Shown here in pieces: positions 57,401-64,000 of a stretch of 64,000 nucleotides of DNA; within the stretch, counting starts at the first letter, position 1, and each line of letters opens with the position of its first letter. The stretch is from assembly GCF_003144195.1 (NCBI RefSeq), contig NW_020290047.1:1-64000 (forward strand), read 5' to 3'. The notes below the pieces were generated by a model. It worked only from the letters and a program-made list of their open reading frames with translations, was not told where the DNA came from and ran no database searches. The translations under genes and the position numbers were made by a program. This stretch comes from Ceraceosorus guamensis. Lineage: Eukaryota; Basidiomycota; Exobasidiomycetes; Ceraceosorales; Ceraceosoraceae.

Positions 57401-59407
57401 CGCCCATCAGAGCCGAGAACGCTGTGGAAGCTAGCGCACCAAAGGTGATGATCTGTGGACTCAGCGCGACATCCGAAACGATGCCCACGTCCAAGTAGAA
57501 GGATTCTCGCTCGATCGTGCTCGCAAACACGACAAAGCAGAGAACGTAGACTATGAATGTGAAGACGAGGGACCAGTTGGTGCCCTTGGGTATGCTTTTG
57601 CTCGGTTTTCTGAGGTCGCCACTCATGCTGGCTCCAGCTAGGAGACCGGTGACAGCTGGAAACAAGACGCCAAAGACGGTTTGCCAGCTTTCCTTTTCAG
57701 ATCCTGTGCTACTTCCTGCAGCACCCGTTGTGAATCGCGGGAGAAGATTACCTTGAAGTGTGGCAAGGGACCAGCCCGTGTAGTAAGCTCCACGTTCTGG
57801 GTCCGAGAAGGGAGCTACGGCGAAGCTGGAGACAGGAATGCTGAGAATGGATACCCCGAGCACGATAGCAAGCGCTAGCGTCGCTCTCGCGAAAAGCGCT
57901 GAGCCGGTCAAGCACACCAGCGTGCTAAGTACCAGCACCAAGCTACCATAGAAGAAGTTGAACCACGGCCCCTCTGGCAGGAAACCTCCGCTACCTCTCG
58001 ATTCGCCAAAAGCATCTGTTAGGGACTCGACGAAACCCAAGACGTTCATGGCAGCATTGAGAGCTTGTCCGAGGAAGAACACTAAGCCGATAGATCCTCC
58101 AAACTCAGGGCCGAGCGACCGCGAGATCAGATAGTAGGCGCCTCCACCCCGCACTTGTCCATTGGTGCTGATCGCTGAGACAGACATCGCTGTGAGCGCA
58201 TCTACTGCATAGGATACGAAAAGAAGAAGCAAAGCTCCCAAGAGACCAGCTTGGCCAAGAATGAATCCAAAGCGGAGGAAGAGGATGATGCCGAGAATCT
58301 GTGGGACAAAAAGAAGATGACTTGCTCTGGCAACGTCTCCACTAATGGCATCCCGTCGCAGGTACTTACATTCAAGCTGACCGGCATGAAGACACCGTCC
58401 CAGGTCCCCAGCTTACGCGGTGGCATCTCCGAGGAGCTGATCATTCCGGCGCTGCGATGATGATGCTGATGATGCCCGAGCATGTGCCTGCCGAGCTCTT
58501 CCAATCCGCTCGCATCGCGCATCGCCTCTCTCGCTCTGGTCCGCGATGAGCTGTTCGAGTCGGACCTGCCAAACGCGGGCTGTTCGCCTGGACCGGCTCT
58601 CGTATCTGAGAATGAGACGCCTTTGAGGGACCCTGCGGCGGCGCTCGAGCCTCGCTTGAGGCGTGAACGCAACCCTTTGCCACCCGAAGAACTGTGCGCT
58701 CCTGCTTCCGACTCGTCCCCACTCGCGCCCGAGTCCGTGGAATGCCGATGGGAAGAGAATTGCTCAGCTGGCCTTATTGGCTCGTCAGGATCGGAAAGCT
58801 TCCTATCTCTACCCTTGCTGCGTGACTTGCCACCCTCCTTGCCTTTGCTCTCTCGCGCAGGCGTGGAGGCGACGCTGGAGGGTCTCACCGTCGAAGTAGG
58901 TGTGCCAGGTGGGGCCAAACCTGCGGCGCTGGGACGCGATCTTGGCGAGGTAGGTAGTCGAACCTGGTCTGGTTCGGGGCTATTTTTTCTGCTGCTGTAT
59001 GCCGAGGTAGATCTGCTTTGCATCGATGAAGCGGATGGTGCGCTGCGACCATTGTCCATCTGCGCAACAAGAGGCGTGCGGGGCGAGACCAAGCCCAGCC
59101 GATCAGGGCTGTTGGTGGAGCCTGCTTCCGCCTGACTGCGATCTCCAAACGGCGTGCCGACTGTACCACCAAAGGTGGACGCCGTCGGGGTGATGGACAA
59201 AGATTCATCCACGTCCGCATCCTCTCCATCTTGAGAGGCATCGTGCACGCTCGCAGGTCTGCGGGAAGCGTAGGACGCATGCTCGGCTGTCAGCGCGTCC
59301 GTATCCTCCCCATCATCTTGGTGCCCCTCGACGTTGGATTGTCGTTGAAGCAGCTGCTGGTTCAGTGCGTCGAAGTCGGACGTGTTGTGCGACACGAAGT
59401 GCGACAT
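54415..59407 (-). CDS. Cation-chloride cotransporter, SLC12 family, Vhc1-like (7 exons)
   Basis: Electroneutral K-Cl-type symporter; the yeast homologue Vhc1 acts in the vacuolar membrane. Exons 59407-58370, 58298-57299, 57218-57132, 57066-56821, 56756-55877, 55817-54693, 54607-54415; 1522 residues. Residues 1-333 form a disordered Ser-rich cytosolic arm. Then comes GTWDGVFMPVSLN (334-346), ILGIILFLRFGFILGQAGLL (TM1) and GQVRGGGAYYLISRSLGPEF. Later motifs are AGASMSGDLRKPSKSIPKGT and ARDNLLPILDDFAQG, then LLTFGVLSFATLALK and FRPSFRYWNIWTA. The C-terminal domain has YHIVRKYLLRLDERKGHVKY, WRPQILLLVNNARTDWN and FCNSLKKGALYVLGHVL. It continues with LRVSVFVEQEADVENE and ends HAKQLTMTSAL, typical of the family. 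About 300 low-complexity residues interrupt the C-terminal domain (exon 6), which makes it longer than yeast Vhc1 (about 1100). Confidence 0.95.
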
Positions 59408-60233
59408 TCTGCGCGAGCAGTCACCTGTCTACTGTAGCATGCACATGAGACGCAAAACGGAGCGCACAAGCCCAGGAATCAGAGGGCGTGCTCGGTCGTC
59501 GTGAGGGTTGATGCTTGCCATAAAGAGTGACAAGATCTTGCTGAGAGGAGTAGCTCAGTGAGGAAGGTGCAGTGTATGTAGCTCTCGTAGATCTTGAATG
59601 TTGAAAGAACTCGAGACTTGCTCACCCCGACTGCAGGAGGCTTGGCGGGAAGGAAACCCGGTTCAGGAGTAGGTGCGTAATAGTCGCAGGCAACTGATCA
59701 CAGGGAGCAGCAGCATCAGCTGGTTAGCTGTCTGCACGGGCCTTGCATGCTGCATGGCCACAAAGTGAAGCAACGCGTGCCAGGGCGGCGGGGACCACAC
59801 AGAACGCGTCTCCAGACGATTGAGCCTGCATGCCGAGCAGCACAACTCACGACTCACGGCTTGACCCTCCGCAACCAACACTCACCAGCCCGTGGCTTGG
59901 ACGCCCAGAGGAAGAAGCAGCTCGAATTTGTAAGCTTGGTGACACCTTGAAAGTCTGTTACGGACAATAAAGGCTGAGTAGAGCGGCAAATCGTGTCAGA
60001 AGGTGAAAGTCAAAAGTGGAGCCTTCCGCAGGCATGCCTTTCGGTGCCAACAATCTGCGTGCGCCAGAGGGCCCAGTAAGGTGATCATCCAGCTTCAACT
60101 CATTGCAGTCGCGTCGCGCCATAGAGTTATTTTCAGGCTAGGCCATACAAGCAGCAGCCCTCTTGACGTCTAGCACCGGCCTTGCTCAACCAATCCATCT
60201 TGCGTTTTGCATCCGAGAGCATCCCTGCCAAAG
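59408..60233. promoter_or_regulatory. Divergent promoter region, cotransporter / dynactin p25
   Basis: 826 bases between two divergent ATGs. No obvious TATA box, repeat or coding frame. Confidence 0.5.
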
Positions 60234-61069
60234 ATGGCGCCTCAGCCGCACTCCAATCTGGCTTCCAACCTGTCCATCCAGCCTTATGATCCCGCGCAAT
60301 ACATTCAAACCAACATGACGGGCAATCGGGTGTCTCGAAAGTGTCACATCATGGGCAGTTCAAACATCATTCTGGGCGGTAAATGCGTCATTCATCATCA
60401 CGTCATCGTTCGGGGAGATCTGAAGAAAGCCGCTTCGGCTATGCCTCCTTTGGCCGCTGATGCCACCGAGGCTCAACAAAGGGCAGCGCAAAAAGGCTCG
60501 CAGATCGTCGTCAGTATAGGTCGGCATTCAATTCTCGGCGAGGGCTGCATCATTAGGCCGCCGTACAAAGCATACAAAGGGTGAGCTGGGCGCAAAAACT
60601 CCAAAAGTCGTTCACTTCTGCTGGCTCATCAGGCAGCTCCCCTTCTCATACCAAACGCCCAGAGCCTTCTCGTACTACCCTATCAAGATTGGAGACCACG
60701 TCATCATTGGAGCGGGCAGCATTTTGGAAGCGGCGGTGGTGGGCAGCTGCGTGGACATCGGTCGTAATGTGATCATCGGCAAGTTCGCAGTGATCAAGGA
60801 CGGTGTGAGGATACTGGACAACAGCGTTCTGGCTCCAGGACAGGTTGTCATTAGCGGTACAGTGTGGGGTGGCAGCCCAGGTGAGTTCCCTGGTCAATCG
60901 CCCGGCCTGCGAAGCTTGAGTCAAAAGACGCGATGCGACCTGACTTCAGCCTCTCCCAGCGAAATGCCTCGGAGAGCTTTCGGAAAACTTCATGGTCATC
61001 CATGAAGCAAGGACGAAAGACTATTATGCCCGCTTCAGACCAGGACCTGCAGCTGGCACCGAAAAGTAA
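60234..61069 (+). CDS. Dynactin subunit 5 / p25 (3 exons)
   Basis: Subunit of the dynactin pointed-end complex, which helps dynein attach to cargo such as early endosomes. Exons 60234-60580, 60663-60880, 60960-61069; 224 residues. A left-handed beta-helix of hexapeptide repeats is visible: YIQTNMTGNRVSRKCHIMGS, NIILGGKCVIHHHVIVRGDL, then IGRHSILGEGCIIRPPYKAY, IGDHVIIGAGSILEAAVVGS, CVDIGRNVIIGKFAVIKDGV and RILDNSVLAPGQVVISGTVW. It ends with CLGELSENFMVIHEARTKDY. A short Ala-rich insert sits between coils 2 and 3. All phases close. Its 3' end converges with the minus-strand gene at 61275. Confidence 0.95.
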
Positions 61070-61274
61070 TCACAAACGAATATCACTTGATAACATCATT
61101 GCATTGTGTGAGAGTGTCGAGAGTATGCGTGTCTTTGGCTTCAAGATTGGAATCACATCATGGGTAAAAGTAGAAGCGAAGGCGTGCAATGCAGCCGAGA
61201 GCACGTCCATCTGGAACTGTCGAAGAGCCGAGGTATGCGCGGCTCGTCAAGCAGCGTACGGCGCAGTGAATCCC

Positions 61275-64000
61275 CTAATTCTGCGACTTGGCCAGGTACA
61301 CGGGCGAAAATCTAGGCTTGGCAACATTGCGTCGCGCACTTGCTCTGGACTGCGATAGGTCCTGAGCGCTCTGCGTGCCGCTGCGTCGCCCAGTCAGAAG
61401 CGCTTTGGGGGTCGTCGTAACTCTCCGTTGGCGTCTTTTGCCTGCTCTGCTGCAAGCAGCCTCGCTGTCGCTAGCTTCCCCCTCGCTGCTGGGACCCGAA
61501 GTTGGCTCTTCCTCGCTTTCGTACGGGCTCAATTCGTCCTCGCTAGTGTCTACCCCGCTGAGGGTAAATGCAGTAGCCTTCTGCATGTTTTGAGATGGCG
61601 CAGGTGCACTTTCGAGTCCTCCACCAGCTTCACGGCGGGATCTCGAACGAAGCATGCGCCGCCCCAAGGTGAGGTCGTGCTCGGCCCCAGAATGTCGCGC
61701 AAGCTTGGAGTCCATGATCTTACGGTGCAGGGGCGCGGCGCGCTTTTTTTTCGAAGGGGATTGGTCAGCGCTGCTCTGGGACAACAGCTCTTCCTCTACC
61801 GCCGAAGCATCATCTTCGTCGCTGAGAGTAAGTTCAGTGTCAGAGCTGCCGCCGATGCACACGACCGGCCTCGTCGACTGAGGAGGTGCAGCTGAAGCAG
61901 AGGGCGTAGGGGATGCTTGGCGCCCTGGCGACGAGCCGCCATGCTGCGCAGCCACTGCTAGTTCGGCTATGTGCTTAGCTTCGGTTGGAGAGGATGCCCG
62001 ACTGAGAAGAGGCGACGAAGGTAGTAGCGCATCCACAGCTCCCTGCGGTCTATCGTTCTGAACCACGCTCAATGCATTCTCCGTGCCAGATAGCGAGGCC
62101 TTGAAGAGTGTCGACGTTGGCGCAGGCGAGGGCGAAGGTGAAAGTCGCGAGCGCGCATCGCTATTGGGGGAATCGTGCAATACTGAGGCGAACTTGGTGT
62201 GGGGCTCCTCGCGTTGCACTGCTGCTCTGTAGAGAGGAGGCTGGAAAGACTTGGCGACTGATGAATGGGCGCCTGCCAAGAAGGCAGCATATTGCGCAGC
62301 TGTAGGTTCCCCGCTCGAAGCAGGCCTCTTGCGAAGCCTGACTAGCGCGGGACTCTCTCTGGGTGCCTTGCGTGCAGAGCTGGAGGGGATTCGAGAAGCA
62401 AATGGAGTGACGCTCACGCCTTCGTCGGAATGCAAATTATCAGAGGTCTTGCTGCGCATCGACCGAGCTCTGGCTTCTGAAGCGCGAGATGCACTTTCAA
62501 TCCGTTTGCGCCACTCTGCTATGGTCAAGCCAGCGAAACGCTCAAGCTGAGTAGCACACCTGTGCTCTGCACTATGAGGCCCGAAGAAGCCTCGAATGTT
62601 AGTCCAGAAGCAGGAAAGGTCGTCCGTGAAGCTGTCGAATGATGAGAGGGCGCTTCGATGCGTCGAAGACGGAGTCAGAAGCGCCGAATAGCTTCGCGAA
62701 TCGATGTTGTGGGCTATGATATCAAAGTCTGTGCGGCAGAGATCCTTCCATCAGCTTCAGCGTCAGTAGGCTGATCATGCTTGGTGCTCAATGGCTCACC
62801 AAGATAACGGCTCCTCTGCTTTGAGTACGCAGAGAAGTCTGAAGGCATCCCTTTCTTGGTCAGCATGTTTGCTGGATGACCCAGCATCGACGCAAGGATG
62901 GCAGACATGCTGCGGTATGCAGTGCTCACTAGCGTCAGATGGGAAAAGGAGATCAGTCTTGTCCATCAGTGCGTGCAGGACGAATGGAGATCACGAGGAC
63001 TCACATTGCTCAGTATAAACATCTTGCGCATCAGGAGAGCACTTGACTGGGCCATGAGACCGTGTCTCCGAATTGGGTCCGAGAACAGGACTACGTCCGG
63101 CAGAGAGCACCTGAGATTTGGTCGATCCACGGAAGGGATTCGCACCAATGTCCCGAGTCGGACTTGCAATTGGACTCGATCCGCCAGTGTTATCGCCATC
63201 GTTGTCGTCAATAGACTCGCGCGCATTCGTGTCAATAGCGACCAGTGTGGTCCCACGAGGAGACGTGTGCCGCGGAGGGCTGTTTGATGGAAGTGTCCCG
63301 ACCAAGGCGGTGGATGCGACCGCATCGGCTTCGCCCTCTGCTGTGCAGTCTCTGGCCGCAGCGACGCCATGAGCAGCGTCAGTTGGCATTCCACAAGCCG
63401 ACTTGCCTGGCTCTAGCTCCTGCTGCATGGTGGAAGGAGAGCCGCGCTGTCTAGCCACGTCGACCGCCTTCTCGGAGGGGCTGCCTTCGTGATGAACCAA
63501 TGGAGGCGATCTAGCATCTTTGCTACCTTCTGAATTTGTGGAAGCGTCTGTCGCGAAAGCGGCGCCATGTCGAAGCCTCGGCTCTTGTGTGAGCTGTGCA
63601 GAGCCTGGGGCAGACGGCGGGTCACAGTCCGCAGTAGCGCTCACTGGCCCATGCGTCTCGACATTGTCGAGCTTGCTTAGATTTGAGACATCGATACCTT
63701 CCAGTGGTGCAAGTGATGGAATTGCTTCAACATTCTCCTTGCCGCCGGCAGATGTGGACGTGGCGCCGACGATCGCATCGCTGATCTCTAGGTGCCTATT
63801 ACTGCGATTGTCGTCGAAAGGTGGATTTGTGCTAGCTTCTGCCAAAGCCGACGGCATGGGCTGCTCCGCGCACTGAGCTTCAGAGCCGGAGGCGGCTGCT
63901 CCTTTTGTTACAGACTCCGTTTGCGCGTGGCGCTCGGCTGCTTCCTCTTCTTCCCGGATACGCTTCTGCTCGGCCAAGACGCGCTTAGCATGGGCAGCTC
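61275..64000 (-). CDS. Protein of unknown function, 5' end outside the window (at least 3 exons)
   Basis: The frame is open through the right edge, so the N terminus is missing. Visible exons: 64000-63005 (partial), 62928-62800, 62728-61275, about 859 codons. The first visible exon is disordered after a charged helix (AEQKRIREEEEAAERHAQ). Exon 2 and the start of exon 3 look folded and conserved: LSTAYRSMSAILASMLGHPA, MPSDFSAYSKQRSRYLDFDI, then FDSFTDDLSCFWTNIRGFFG and ATQLERFAGLTIAEWRKRIE. The C-terminal 350 residues are Ser/acidic disordered with basic patches (SPSKKKRAAPLHRK, GKRRQRRVTTTPK) that resemble nuclear localisation signals. I do not recognise the family; a nuclear chromatin-related role is only a guess. 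Splice phases agree at both introns (GTGAGT/CTAG and GTGAGC/ACAG). Confidence 0.75.

Noticed and set aside
1-64000. tRNA and rRNA genes
   Set aside because: I looked for GGTTCRANNCC-type B boxes on both strands. The near matches (such as 13939, 18575 and 54124) lack the CC end or an A box. A covariance search would be decisive.

Overview
The window reads as nuclear DNA of a basidiomycete fungus, most likely Ustilaginomycotina (smut relatives); that placement is an inference. The evidence is gene content: a velvet regulator, a fused tryptophan synthase, a Pho80-type cyclin, a Zn2Cys6 regulator and a dynactin p25. The introns are short, with GTGAGT/GTAAGT donors and CTGAC-like branch points. 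Proteins are long and Ser/Pro-rich, and intergenic DNA is littered with short words such as TTCGTGATT and TGACTCGTGACTC. I saw no tRNA, rRNA, CRISPR array or recognisable transposon.

Layout, left to right. 0.5-2.3 kb: five-exon velvet regulator (minus). 2.3-7.4 kb: gene-poor. 7.4-12.6 kb: five-exon USP-type deubiquitinase (minus). 14.2-15.1 kb: mitochondrial GrpE (plus). 15.8-17.9 kb: Pho80-like cyclin (minus). 20.0-20.9 kb: MsrA with a 7-nt micro-exon (minus). 21.7-24.3 kb: F-box/WD-like protein (plus). 24.5-27.3 kb: tryptophan synthase (minus), divergent from histidinol-phosphate aminotransferase at 28.0-29.5 kb (plus). 29.8-31.8 kb: disordered protein of unknown function (minus). 33.2-37.1 kb: 1274-residue protein with UIM-like repeats (plus). 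37.3-38.6 kb: AIG1/FAR-17a membrane hydrolase with a 10-nt micro-exon (minus). 38.6-43.4 kb: gene-poor. 43.4-53.9 kb: four genes that look like a metabolic cluster: FAD-linked oxidoreductase, short-chain dehydrogenase, dihydroxyacetone-synthase-like transketolase and Zn2Cys6 regulator. 54.4-59.4 kb: seven-exon cation-chloride cotransporter (minus). 60.2-61.1 kb: dynactin p25 (plus). 61.3-64.0 kb: 3' part of a gene of unknown function that runs off the right edge (minus).

Most genes are unlinked housekeeping functions. Two groupings suggest cooperation. TRP5 and HIS5 share a 0.7-kb promoter region and are both amino-acid biosynthesis genes. The 43-54 kb block combines two redox enzymes, a C2-ketol-transfer enzyme and a regulator, which suggests an inducible sugar or polyol pathway. 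Its substrate cannot be read from sequence. All exon models were assembled by eye from splice signals, reading phase and family conservation; every multi-exon CDS closes in frame.
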